From Cryptomeria japonica (taxonomy: Eukaryota; Streptophyta; Pinopsida; Cupressales; Cupressaceae), in contig NC_081415.1 in assembly GCF_030272615.1 (NCBI RefSeq), forward strand, positions 623,657,740-623,721,739: DNA of 64,000 nt, written 5' to 3'. Position numbers and translations under genes: made by a program. This document shows positions 23,198-33,927 of this stretch, one piece after another; position 1 is the stretch's first letter, and every line of letters begins with the position of its first letter. The notes below the pieces were generated by a model, which was given only the letters and a program-made list of their open reading frames with translations, was not told the origin of the DNA and did no database searches.

Positions 23198-23215
23198 TTT
23201 AGCCCCCACTTTAGC
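23198..23215 (-). other. Polypurine tract of the gypsy element
   Basis: On the - strand the purine-rich AAAGTGGGGGCTAAA directly precedes the 3' LTR (TGTAGC), the expected plus-strand priming site. Confidence 0.8.
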
Positions 23216-23937
23216 GGGAGTATAAGCGTACGCTCATACTTCCGGTAAAGTACAAGGAAACAACATTGAAAAACTTTCACCACGTCAAGGAGGCAAGATA
23301 CACCAAGCCCCCAGTGGACTAAGGATCTTACGACTTTGATTGACAAAGTAAAAGGGAAGATCGCAAGGGAGAACCATGACTATCAGTAGTAAGGTTCCCT
23401 CACTATGAGTCATGCAAGAAAGATATCAAAAATTTTCAAGGCAAAGCTAAATTTGTCAAGAAATTTTTAAGTATCTTGAAAAGATATGAACGAGATGTAT
23501 GACCCCTACGTTAAAGTGATCGCACACACCTCACCAGGGGTGATTGCTTTAAGGTAGTGATACATATAAGAAATGAGAAAGGAGCACGTTATCACAAGGA
23601 TTTAGCCCCCAAGTGTGAGATAAGCCCAAGGATAATAGACACAAAACACAAAGCACAAGGTGACTTTGCTTTCCTCGGGGTCAGTATGTTGTATGATAAT
23701 TCATGTATATCATATGTATGTATGCATAATTGTTCTTCATTCCCCAATCAAGGAAGGTCACCTAGAAGAAGGGAACACATGTGTCTTTTGAGTCAACATG
23801 AGAGAGACCAAAAGAGATCTCAATGTTTTGCATCGTCCTCAAGTAGACAACACCAAGGACAACAAATAGAAGAATGAGAGTAACACATAGAAGAAGTAAC
23901 AAAAGAGAGGAGGAGAGATTCTGCTATGCTAATGAAA
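23216..23937 (-). other. Gypsy 3' untranslated segment
   Basis: Between the end of the gag-protease frame and the polypurine tract. No RT, RNase H or integrase motif can be read in any frame. Short open frames on the + strand (for example 23557-23877) have no motif. In an autonomous gypsy element several kilobases of pol would lie here. Confidence 0.65.
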
Positions 23938-26900
23938 CTAGTCTAGCACATCATCTACCCCCCGATCTTGCTGATCAATATTTCGGAAAGGTAGGAAACA
24001 CGCTAGAGGAGGAACATCCAACACAGCAGATGGAGCTATCACAAGATCCAAACAAGGGCTATGTTCATGTTCCGAGCCACATTGTTCTTGTCTAGGAGCT
24101 AGGATAAGTGCTTTAGAAAATTTGTTAGATAGATGGTTATTAACATCAACATATTCATATCCACTATCAGAATGAACAGGAGTAACATTTTCATCATGAA
24201 TAACATTTTCATCTATATCATTATCAAGATTTATAAAAATAGGATCTTTAACTCACACAGGATCAAGACCATCATGCATCTTATGTTTAGGAGATTTCGG
24301 CTCAATCGTCGGCTGAGGAGAAAATGGGATAATATTGGCTGAAGGTGTTTTTGGGGATTGCAAAGTTTGAGAAACAGCTGCCTGAGCTCTAAGATGACGC
24401 TTTCGTCGGCGTTCACTTGCAGAACGATTCCGTCTAGTCTTAGTAGGAAGTTGAGAAGATTGAGGAGGAGGAATGTTCTCATCCTTAGCACTTGGGTGTT
24501 TAGGTTGTGGTCTCTTAGGTTGAAAAATAGGAGAAGAGGAAGGTCTCTTCTCTCCATAAGAGGAAGGAGGAGGAACTGCTCCATATAAAGGAGGAATATT
24601 TGGTTTAGGAAGGAGACCAAGTCCATCATAACGAGGACGGATAGGTCTACTTTTGGGAAGTTTATTAATCATAGGCATAGTCACATTCATAGGAATGGGT
24701 TGGGAATCTTCTTGAGGAAAGACATTAGTTTTATCTTTCAAAGGAAGAACTTCCTTCTCAAGAACAATAGGAATGTCAAGTTTGGGTGTTCTAGGTTCAC
24801 TTAGAGATAGGATCATATCTTTTTTCCACTTTTGATAAGATTTAAAAAGATGATCACTTCGCGGAGGAAGAGATTGAAATTGTTTAGGCCAAAAGTAATC
24901 AATAGGAACGCTAGAAGTTCTTTCAGCTGGTTTAAAGAGACTATAATTGACAGTAACAACTTCACCATTATGGGGAAATTTCAAACACTTATGAATAGGA
25001 GAAGCAATAGCTTTCATGGAAGATAGCCAAGGATAGCCTAGCTTCACACGAAATTGTTCGGAATGATGGAATAATAGCAAAGTCCACATCAAGGGATTTG
25101 TTATGGACCTCAATAGGTAATGTAATAGAACCAATTGCAGGAGAAGAAAATGCATCAAATAGTTTCACAACCACATTTGTTTCATCATAGATCACTTGAT
25201 TCAATTGCAAAGTAAAAAGGAAAAATTCTTCAGTAATGACATTAACCATGCAAGAAGGATCAATAAGCACTCCACGGCAAGGTGTATTTTTGACTTTTGC
25301 AACTATATATAAAGGACCATCAAGTGCCCTGATAGTTTCACTAGAATCAAAGGTGATGGAAAGTTGTTTAGGGATTTTCTGCTGCTCCACAAAGTTAATC
25401 ACATTTGGAGTCATAGACACAAGATCATTAGGTGAGACAGAGGAATCAGTAGTATCGATCGCATTAGAGGTATGAGAAGGTAATGGATCAGTAAAAATTT
25501 GAAGATTTTGGTTAGGAGGAGCTACAGATGTATTGCCTTTATCATTCACACCAGAAACAGAGATAGTATTATTATCAATCAAATCTTGAATTTTACCCTT
25601 TAAAGCAAAACATTTTTCAGTATCATGCCCAGGATGACGATGAAATTGACAAAAGGATTTGTTATCAAAATAGGGTGAATTAATCTTTGCAGGATCTATT
25701 TTCCTTATGGGAGGAAGAGTAAGAACATTTTGTTCCAATAACTTATTCATAATACTATGCAATGATTCGTTCAAAGGAGTAAACTTTCTTTCTTTCTTGA
25801 AAAACTTAGAAATAGGAGGCACACCTGATGCTGCATTCACATTGTTGTTGATGATGTTTTCATTGAATTTAATGGACTCTCTATTCAGTTTAAACTTCCC
25901 AAATGGTTGTTGACTACTATCACCCTTATCACTCGGAGCCATAGGATGTGATTGTTCCATTTGACTCACAGTCAGTTGATAATGGTGAAGAGTTGCGCAC
26001 AACTGTTGGAAAGAAGTAAACTTAGAAAACAGGAGTTTTTCTCTAATATCTTTTTGTAAATTAGAAATGAAGATTCTTTGAATATCATTGTTAGGCACTG
26101 GAAAAGAAATTTGAGCATACAAATGCTTATATTTACCAATGAAATCAGTCACTTTTTCTTTAACACCTTGTTTACAATGCATTAAATCGATCAAAGTAAC
26201 TTTAGGACTTATATTGTTTTGAAATTGTTGAATGAAAGCATTTGCAAGTTGTTCGAAAGAAGTAATAGAATAAGAAGGCAACGAGCAATACCATTGTAGA
26301 GCTTTGTCTCTTAATGTTCTAGTAAACAGTTTTGCAAGCAACCTTTGGTCATAAGCAAAATCAGTACATATTGTTTGAAAAGTCTTAACATGTGTTAGAG
26401 GATCACCCTTACCATTATAAAGCTCCAAATGTGGAATTTCAACATGTTTAGGGGGGATAGCTTGAACAATGTCAAGAGAAAGTGGGCTCGCAACATCAAA
26501 TGTGGGCACACTAAACTTAGATTGATTCATAGAGGCAATTTGTTGCTGTAAAGAAGAGACAGTTTGTGCAAGATTGTTAATGGTCGCTTTAGTCGAAGAG
26601 TTCATATTAGACGTGTTAGATTGTGATGTAGGTGTTATGTTATTGAAAGAAGGTAGAATAAGGTGGTGGGACACTATGATAGTTAGTCATAGGAGATGAT
26701 TGGAAAGGAGGAACACTACAAGGAGGAATGGAAAACGAATTGCCCCCTTGCGTCATGTTCATTTGTGGTGATATAATAGGAACACTTATTGAAGGAATGA
26801 ATGAAGAAGTCGGATTGAATGAAGGAAGAGGGTTAATTGAAGAAGAAGGATTGCCCCCATGACTAGTGATCATAGGAGGAATGTCTTGTATTGAAGTAGT

Positions 26901-27377
26901 CATTATGTTTGATGTAAAAGTAGGTATACTAGCAATAGAAGTCGTCAAAGGAATAGAATGATTGTCTTGAGTAGGAGGTTGTGTATAACCCAAAGTTTCA
27001 GCACAACTCTTCATAGGCATCACATTTGAATCCACAATGTGTGCAATACCACGCAAAATATCAATTCCATTCTTATCACTTTGAAGCATACATTTTAGAC
27101 CCTCAATTAAAGGAAGAGCTTGACTATCAGGGTACTCTTGAGACATCCATAGTCGAAAATCATCAAATTGGTTATCCAATTTTGAAAGTTGTTCTACAGA
27201 AACCTCATGGAGAGTTTCTTCATCATTAAGAGGATTAGAGGAATTACCCATATCCTCGTTAAAAAGGCCATTCAAATTAGGTTCCATCTCCTCAGTAATT
27301 AAACCTTGGAAGGACTTAATTCTAAGGCTTTGTCTAACGGGAATAGTGTAAGTAGGGCTTATTGTTGTAAAACTCAT
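23938..27377 (-). pseudogene. Gypsy Gag-protease polyprotein, frameshifted
   Basis: Reading from the ATG at 27377, a Pro/Ser-rich N-terminus (to 26640) shifts frame near 26660 into a 561-codon frame. That frame has a Retrotrans_gag core (PHLELYNGKGDPLTHVKTF near 26430; DKALQWYCSLP near 26300) and a knuckle-like CQFHRHPGHDTEKC near 25640. A retropepsin-like start follows at about 25270 (LIDPSCMVNVI, where DGSS or DTGS is usual). A second shift near 25050 leads to LGYPWLSSM, the end of the protease fold. Then comes a Pro-rich, Arg/Lys-rich tail. A TGA at 24253-24255 interrupts the last part, but the same frame clearly continues to a stop at 23938. It would form the particle in autonomous relatives. 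Confidence 0.8.
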
Positions 27378-27506
27378 GCACTAAAGAAAGAGAGAAGATT
27401 TTGAATTTTAGAGGTAGCAAATTTCAGTAAAATCAGCCAATCTTCTAGATTTAAGCTGTTAAATACAATCAGGACAATCTCCCGAAATTTCGAAAAAAAT
27501 GTCCAG

Positions 27507-27536
27507 GACCGTGGCGCTCGGGGTGCACACGGTCCT
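27507..27536 (-). repeat. GTGCAC-centred motif, copy 2
   Basis: Contains GTGGCGCTCGG followed by GTGCACACGGTCCT; differs from copy 3 at a few bases. Confidence 0.85.
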
Positions 27537-28128
27537 CGCAAATTTTTTTGAAATTTGTAGGGATGAAAGTTATGATGATTTTACAGCTAACCTGAAAAAA
27601 TTGAGTGATTTTACGATCTTTAGATAGGCCAAATTAAAGTTGCAATCTCAAAATTGAACCCTACCCAGATTGTTGAAAAATGTAAATTTTGAATTTTGAA
27701 AAAGAGGGGGAAATTGAAATTTTGAATTTTATGATTTTAGAAGGAATACTGAAAGCAATGCAGGCTTCGAAATTTAAAAGTTGACTCGATTTCGTGCAAA
27801 ATTTGATTTTGAAAGCGGAAATCAGAGTTGTTGCAATTAAACACTTAATTTCAAAAGTCACAAATTGCAAAAATTTGAATAAAACACTGAAATTTCGAAT
27901 GAATGCCAACACACTTTTCAGATTTAGGACTGTAAGAAACACAATTTTGATATGAATTTCAATTTCAACAATTTTTGAATGATTAGAAGCCTCAATCCAA
28001 GCAATCGCTAGACCAACTTTGACTTTAATTTTGAAAGTGTTAAAATTGATAAAATCAGCCAAAATTCTGGATTTTAGCAGAAAAATACAGTAAGATCTAG
28101 CTCCCGAAATTTTAGAAAAAATGTCGGG

Positions 28129-28158
28129 GACGATGGCGCTCGGGGTGCACACGGTCCT
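28129..28158 (-). repeat. GTGCAC-centred motif, copy 3
   Basis: Contains GATGGCGCTCGG followed by GTGCACACGGTCCT. It sits in the second copy of the duplicated leader segment, about 380 bp from the primer site. Confidence 0.85.
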
Positions 28159-28536
28159 CGCAACTTTTTTCCAAATTTTCAGGGATGAAAGATATTGTGA
28201 TTTTATTGCGGAATCCAAAGTTACAGCCGATTTGGAGATGTTTTGATCAGTGAAATTGTCGGACAAAGGTTGAATCAAGAGGGTTTTAAAAATTAGGGTT
28301 TTGACACTTAACCACTTAATTTTCAAAATTAAAGCACAGGTATGATTTGATAATTTGTAGTAGAAGGGCAGATCTGAAACAAGCATTAACAATTAAACAT
28401 TTCACAAGCTCAACTACTAAAAAGAAAATTTAGGGTTTTTATGCAATTAACCTCTAAAATTTTGCAAAAGATCGAACATGGAAATGTAATCAAGGAATCC
28501 AATTCTCAAATCTAACCATGAATAATCAGAAAGGAT

Positions 28537-28555
28537 GTTCACGTCGGGTTCACCA
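28537..28555 (-). other. Primer binding site of the gypsy element
   Basis: On the - strand TGGTGAACCCGACGTGAAC starts three bases after the LTR end. It has the TGG start expected of a tRNA 3' end complement. I cannot assign the tRNA with certainty. Confidence 0.75.
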
Positions 28556-28558
28556 AAA

Positions 28559-29792
28559 TGTAAAGCGGAAAAATCGAACCCTAGTCGTTCTCCCCTCCCC
28601 AACTCCAAGGAGAGAGAAGGGAGAGTCACTAGGGTTGATGATTTTCACTTAGGAGAGACTTTACATTCAAAAGAGGGGTTGAAACCCACAAGATCCAATC
28701 CCACGCAATGCAAGATTGGATTCTATATGAGTTTCAAGGGTTGTGATAACAAGGATACCCTCTTTTGTAAAGAAATGTAGATAGAAAGATTGAACTAGGA
28801 ATGCATAGAAAGTAGGAAAGATTCACTTATAAACAGAGATAGGAATATGATATGCAGCTGCGGACCTGGAATTAGTAGTAAAGTGTCTAGATGGTGTTGT
28901 TCTGCAAATTTGAGCGAAATTTGAAGGGACGATGGCGCCCGGCGTGCACATGGTCCTCCGAAAAATCCGCGAAACGAAGGGGGATCTGTTCGTCTCTGCA
29001 CAAGGATTCTAGATCTTCAATTACAGCTGCGTACCTGCAACCTACACATAGAAAAGAGAGGACGACTGGGGGGTTAGGGATGAGGGGTTTGCCTTTAGGT
29101 CAAACCCCGGTTTTGGAATTAACCAAGAAATGAGAGATTGCTGTAAATGTAAATGATTGTAATGAAAAACAAGTACTAGTACCTTGTTGTAAGAATGTTT
29201 GTATTCTTACATGCGAAGGTGTAGATGTTGTTGTATGTTGTATGTTGTATGTGATATGTGATCTCCTCTTCAATGGTTGAATCCTTGTCTTGAATGCAAC
29301 ACTTAGCCTTGAATGGAGACTTAGAATTATCAATTGCTTGAAGGAATGCTTGAATGCTTGAATGTTTGAGTATCGCTTCCGCCTCTTGTACATATCTATC
29401 CTTCCTCCTCTAAATGGGAGAGGAAATGTAGTTTATATACTTGTCAATTAGGGTTAAAAGACTGATTTTTCTGACCTTGGGCCGACCAGGAAGTACTATT
29501 TTCCAAATTGCAAACATAAAGACCCGAAGCCCCATAGGAGACCGGGCCCAAAATAGGGCCAGGGACCAGGGCGCTGGGTGCCCTAGTCCTGAAGGACCAG
29601 GGTGCTGGGTGCCATGGTCCCACCTCTAGGGACAACAGGGTGCAAGGAGGATCAGGCCAGGGTGCTTGAAAAATGCAGTTTTTGGTGTCATAAATAGGTT
29701 TCGGGGTCTCCATTCAGGTTCCGTGTTGCATCGCCATCGTGAAGACCCAAATGCAGTCAAAATTGCAAGTGTCACAATTTTAGGATGCTACA
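28559..29792 (-). repeat. Gypsy LTR at the 5' end of the element
   Basis: 1,234 bp, colinear with 21872-23197 with few base changes. The 92-bp length difference equals about three 31-bp units. It carries GTGCAC motif copy 4 at 28928-28957, and the TATA-like sequence on the - strand near 29431-29440 suggests transcription start near 29400. Confidence 0.9.
29566..29626. repeat. 31-bp minisatellite in the gypsy LTR (two units)
   Basis: Units at 29566 and 29597 correspond to the array at 22885-23027 in the other LTR, here with only two copies. Confidence 0.9.
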
Positions 29793-29797
29793 GTGAT
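29793..29797 (-). repeat. GTGAT target site duplication, right copy
   Basis: Exact repeat of 21867-21871 directly after the LTR end GGATGCTACA. Confidence 0.9.
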
Positions 29798-30125
29798 ATG
29801 TAAGTGTGTGTTGGTATTGAGGTATCGGAAGTAGTTTGATTTGTGCAGATTGTGTTTCAATGGTGGATTCTATCTTTCTTTCTCTCTTTCTTCAGTAGAG
29901 AGCCTTTTTCTAGGTCGTGAGCCCACCTACAGTGAGAATTCTACCAGTGAGCTACCCTTTGTAAAAATGACCTTAACTAGTGTCACCTTAATCAGTGTGT
30001 TATATTGAGAACTAACATTCTCTGTGATTTTTGTCTTCTTGGGTTTTCCATGTCATATCTATTGTTCATTGTATGGTCTATTGTATGTTCATGTTTTCAT
30101 GCTATATCTATGTTATTTAATTCTA
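29798..30125 (+). repeat. Copia-B left LTR, second part
   Basis: This resumes the LTR cut at 21871 and is colinear with about 34500-34825. Shared segments include TGTGCAGATTGTGTTTCA, TTTCTTTCTCTCTTTCTTCA and GAGAACTAACATTCTCT. Confidence 0.75.
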
Positions 30126-30560
30126 TTGGTTTGGAAATGGATGTGAAAATAATTAAAGAAATCATTTTAAGTTATCAATTGATCTTGATGTCCCTACCCG
30201 AAAGTTATAGTGACAAGATCTCATTTATGTAAGAAACCTATGATCCGAAGAAGTTCACTAGAGAGCAGTTGTATAGTACTCTATCAACGTTTGAGATAAT
30301 AAAGTTTGGAAAAGGCAAAGTTAAGATTGGATGTACATTTAAAGCCTCTGAGGAAGATCCAAAAGATGAAAGTTAAAATGAGATGCAAACAAATTTATTA
30401 AGGAGATTGAAGAAAGACACCAATAAAAGCAAAGATATGTTACATCTTAAATGTTTTAGATGTGGAAAGATTCATCATATTGCTACTAGGTGTCCGGAAA
30501 AGGGTTCAAGACAAAAATATAGAGAAAATAAAGGAAAATTTAATAAGAGAGCCTATTAAG
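30126..30560 (+). pseudogene. Copia-B Gag remnant with zinc knuckle
   Basis: A frame with several stops reads LMSLPESYSDKI, then KKFTREQLYSTLSTFEI, then a CCHC knuckle CFRCGKIHHIATRC near 30452-30493 followed by a basic stretch. The N-terminal part of Gag is missing, because the reading starts in mid-domain directly after the LTR-like repeat. Confidence 0.75.
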
Positions 30561-31730
30561 TCAAAGATGATGTTGATATTTCAGATGATGAATCAAATTA
30601 TAAAGATGGTGATTGTTTATTTTTGGTAGAAAGAGATATACCTAAGATTGATATTCCTAAGACTGTTGCTACTGCTTTACATGCTAGAAGAGATAGAAAT
30701 GAATGGCTGAATGATAGTGGATGTTCAAATCATATGACTGGTGACTAAAAAAAGTTTGTGAAACTTGATAAATATGATGGTGGTTATGTTAGGTTTGGAG
30801 ATGATCAAACAATGCAAATTATGGGAATTGGTTCTATTTCTTTTGATGGAAAATATAATACTAACAATGTTTACTATGTGAAGGGTTTGCATAATAATCT
30901 TTTGAAAGTTGGACAGATGTACAAAAATGGATACAATGTTGTCTTTCAGGATGATGGATGTGAGATCCGGAAAGGATCCAGAATTGTTATTGTAGCAAGG
31001 AAAAGAACTGGCAGAAGCATGCATCTACTTGAAGGAGCTACAAATAATTGTTTGATGTCTCAAATCAATGATAGATGGCTCTAGCAATAGAGGATGTATC
31101 ATATCAATTTTGAAAACTTAATAAAGATCAGTTCATCAAATACAGTGAGAGATTTACTGAGGCTGACCAAATCGGATAACAACATTTGTAGAGAATGTTA
31201 AGTTGGAAAGTAGACAAGAGGAACCTACAAAGGAAAGGAGCATTCATTCACAAAATTGTTGGATTTAGTGCATACAAATCTATGTGGTTCAACCGGAACA
31301 AGGAGTATACAAGGTGAGAAATATTTCATGCTATTGATTGATGATTTCTCTAGAATGTCATGGGTTGCATTTTTAAGAGAGAGGTCAAAAGCATCAAATA
31401 AATTCAAAATATTTAAGGCTAAAGTTGAAAATGAATTTGATAGAAAGATTAAGTGAGGAGGAGAATTTACATCTAATGATTTTAATGACTTTTATGAGAA
31501 ACATGGTATTAGAAGATAGTTGTCTTCCCAAGAATACCTCAATAGAATGGTGTGGTAGAAAGGATGAACTAAACAATTTAGTAGGAAACTAGAACAATGA
31601 TCAAAGGAGCAAAACTTATAGAAGTCTATTGGAGAGAAGCAATTCATACTGTAATATACACTCTTAACAAAATTCTATTCTAGAAAAGGCATTGAAAGAC
31701 ATCTTATCAGCTATGACATGGTAGAACTCT
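30561..31730 (+). pseudogene. Copia-B protease, pre-integrase and integrase remnant
   Basis: The copia protease active site reads WLNDSGCSNHMTGD near 30704-30745, followed by a stop. The GAG-pre-integrase region contains YYVKGLHNNLLKVGQM (30871-30918) and ends about 31080. Integrase shows LLDLVHTNLCGSTGTRS (31258-31308) and FMLLIDDFSRMSWVAFL (31327-31377). Its later half is broken by stops (31455, 31518, 31570). The segment is deleted or scrambled before 31735. Confidence 0.8.
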
Positions 31731-31734
31731 GACA

Positions 31735-32244
31735 GTGAAATATTTCAAGGTATTTGGAAGCAAGCGCTACATCCTAAGAGATGAGGATAATCTTGGAAAA
31801 TTTGATAGTAGAGATAATGAAGGCAGATTCCTAGGATATTATATAAGGAGCAATGCATATTGGTGTTACAACAAAAGGCTAAACAAAATTGTTGAAAGTG
31901 CAAATGTGAAGGTTGATGAAGACACTTCTGAGTCTGACAAATTGGTAGGCTATGAGTCTGATGAACTAGATGACAAGAAAAGGGAGAAAAAGATCAGAGT
32001 AGGAGAAGGAGAAAAAGAATCTGAAGAAGCTCTGGTATCTACATTTAAAACACCTAGATATGTTAAGAAGAATCACTCAATGGATCAAATCATTGGAGAT
32101 AAGAACAAATTTATCATTACAAGAAGAAAAGAAGCTCAAGGACAAGTTTTGTTCTGTTTACTTTCAGAGATTGAACCAAAATCTATAGAAGAAGCTTGCA
32201 AATATCACAATGGGATGAAGGAAATGAAAGAAGAGATGGATTAG
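31735..32244 (+). pseudogene. Copia-B integrase tail and linker
   Basis: An open stretch of 169 codons begins with KYFKVFGSKRYILRDEDNLG, the conserved copia segment after the integrase core. It continues through KFDSRDNEGRFLGY into an acidic Glu/Asp/Lys linker. It ends at a stop shortly before the RT domain. Confidence 0.8.
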
Positions 32245-33060
32245 ATTGAGAATAATCATACGTAGGAATTAGTTAATAGACCGACATATAAGAATATGAT
32301 TGGAACTAAGTGGGTATTCCAGAACAAGCGAGATGGAGATGGAAAGGTTGTGAGAAATAAAGAAATATTGTCTTGCAAGGGTTATATTCAGATTGATGGT
32401 ATTGATTTTGATGAGATATATACCTCAGTTTCTCAGATAGAAGAAATCAAGATGTACTTGGATTTCACATTATTTAAGGGTTTCAAATTTTATCAGATGG
32501 ATGTGAACTCAATATTTATGAATGGAGAGTTGAAAGAAGAAGTTTATATTGAACAACCGGAAGGATTCAATTTGAAAGATGATCTGAACATTGTTTGGAG
32601 ATTGAAAAGGGCCCTATATGGATTGAAACAAGCCCCTAGAGCTTGGTATGGAAGGCTAGATAAGTAATTAATTAATCAAGGATTTCATAAGGGTTCAACT
32701 GACAACAATTTATATTTCAAAACAGATTCAGGAAAAATCCTAATTGTTGTAGTGTATGTTGATGATATAATTTTTGGAAGAAATGAAGGTATGTGCAAAA
32801 AATTTGCTAATGAGATGCAGAAGGAATTTAAGATGTCCATGATTGGTGAATAAAATTTCTTCCTCATTTTCCAAGTAAATCAAACTGATAAAGTAATTTT
32901 TGTTTCTCAATCTAAATACATCAAGGAATTATTGAAGAAGTTTAGGCTAGACAACTCCAAACTAGTGTGTACACCTATGACCATCGGATGGAAGTTGCCA
33001 AAAGATGATAGGTCCCCTAAATTAGATGCTAGTACAAATAAATGATTGGAGGATTGTTAT
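32245..33060 (+). pseudogene. Copia-B reverse transcriptase remnant
   Basis: Readable RT motifs are GTKWVFQNKRDGDGKVVRNK (32302-32361), FYQMDVNSIFMNGELKEEVY (32486-32545), ALYGLKQAPRAWYGRLDK (32614-32667) and the catalytic YVDD near 32755-32766. Stops occur at 32245, 32668 and near 32851. The enzyme would have copied element RNA into DNA in particles. Confidence 0.85.
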
Positions 33061-33690
33061 ATTTGACTACTACTAGACCGGATATCAAATATGTAGTTTG
33101 TTTGGCAACTAGATTTCAGTAAGAACCGAGAGTGTCTCATGTTGTGGCAATGAAAAGAATTTTCAGATATCTAAAAGGAACAAAGGAGTTTGGTTTGTGG
33201 TACCCTAGAAGGTCATATTTTACTTTGATAGCTTATACTGAAGCAGATTGGCCCCGAAGTGTTGATGGCAAGAAAATTACAAGTGGTGGAGCATTCTTTC
33301 TTAGCTCCCAGTTAGTGGCTTGGTCAAGTAAGAAGCGGCATTTTGTCTCTTTATCTATAGGTGAAGTAAAATATATTGCAACATCTTCATTTTGAACATA
33401 AATTTTATGGATGAAGTAGACATTGAAGGATATTGGTATAAGATTCAATGTACCCATCTCTATTATGTGTGACAACACTAGTGCAATAAACATTTTTAAG
33501 AATCTGGTACATCATTCCAGAACAAAGCATATATCTATTCGGTATCACTTCTTGAGGGAAAAGGTGTTGGATAATGAAGTAAATCTTGAGTTTGCACCTA
33601 CAAAGGAGCAGATTACAGATATGTTCACAAAGGCATTGTGGATACTTTTGAGCATCTCTGGAAGAAATTAGGAGTATTACTCATTCCTAA
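33061..33690 (+). pseudogene. Copia-B RNase H remnant
   Basis: TRPDIKYVVCLATRFQ leads into HVVAMKRIFRYLKGT (33138-33182) and then a copia RNase H segment (YTEADWPRSVDGKKITSGG, 33234-33290). VAWSSKKRHFVSLSIGE follows, then the C-terminal RTKHISIRYHFLREKV (33520-33567). Single shifts or stops separate the parts. Confidence 0.85.
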
Positions 33691-33927
33691 TTTGAACTAA
33701 TGTGCATTTTGTTGTGCATTGCTCCAGTGAGAAGATTGCATATTTTTATTTAGACTAGTGCTCAGGTGCTTCCCCTTAGGGAGAGCAGGAGTGAATTTCA
33801 TAGGGCAAGTTTTTCCCGCCTTTATCCTTGATGTCAAAGGAGGAGAGATCTTGAGAGATAAGTTGAGTAGAGATTATTTTTGTGTTTTTTGTTGATGGAT
33901 GTTGCCATTAATGACAAAGTGGGAGAT

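Larger units (their letters stand above)
27378..28536 (-). other. Gypsy untranslated leader with a duplicated segment
   Basis: AT-rich leader on the - strand. A segment of roughly 170 bp is present twice, about 27430-27600 and 28050-28220. Each begins AAAATCAGCCAA, contains CTCCCGAAATTT and includes the GTGCAC motif. The last open frame (27661-28392) is Phe/Ile rich with no motif and is taken as chance. Confidence 0.7.
21872..29792 (-). mobile_element. Gag-protease-only Ty3/gypsy element
   Basis: A 7.9-kb LTR element on the - strand inside the left LTR of Copia-B, with a perfect GTGAT duplication. LTRs are 21872-23197 and 28559-29792. On the - strand a primer site follows the 5' LTR after three bases (28537-28555) and a purine-rich tract precedes the 3' LTR (23198-23215). 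Coding is limited to Gag, a retropepsin-like domain and a Pro/basic tail (23938-27377). No reverse transcriptase, RNase H or integrase is present in the remaining 0.7 kb. The LTRs differ mostly in the number of 31-bp repeats, so the insertion is younger than Copia-B. The coding frame has two shifts and a stop, so this copy is not functional. Confidence 0.9.

Noticed and set aside
27661-28392. 243-codon frame in the gypsy leader
   Set aside because: Phe/Ile/Lys composition typical of AT-rich DNA, no motif, and it contains the duplicated leader segment.
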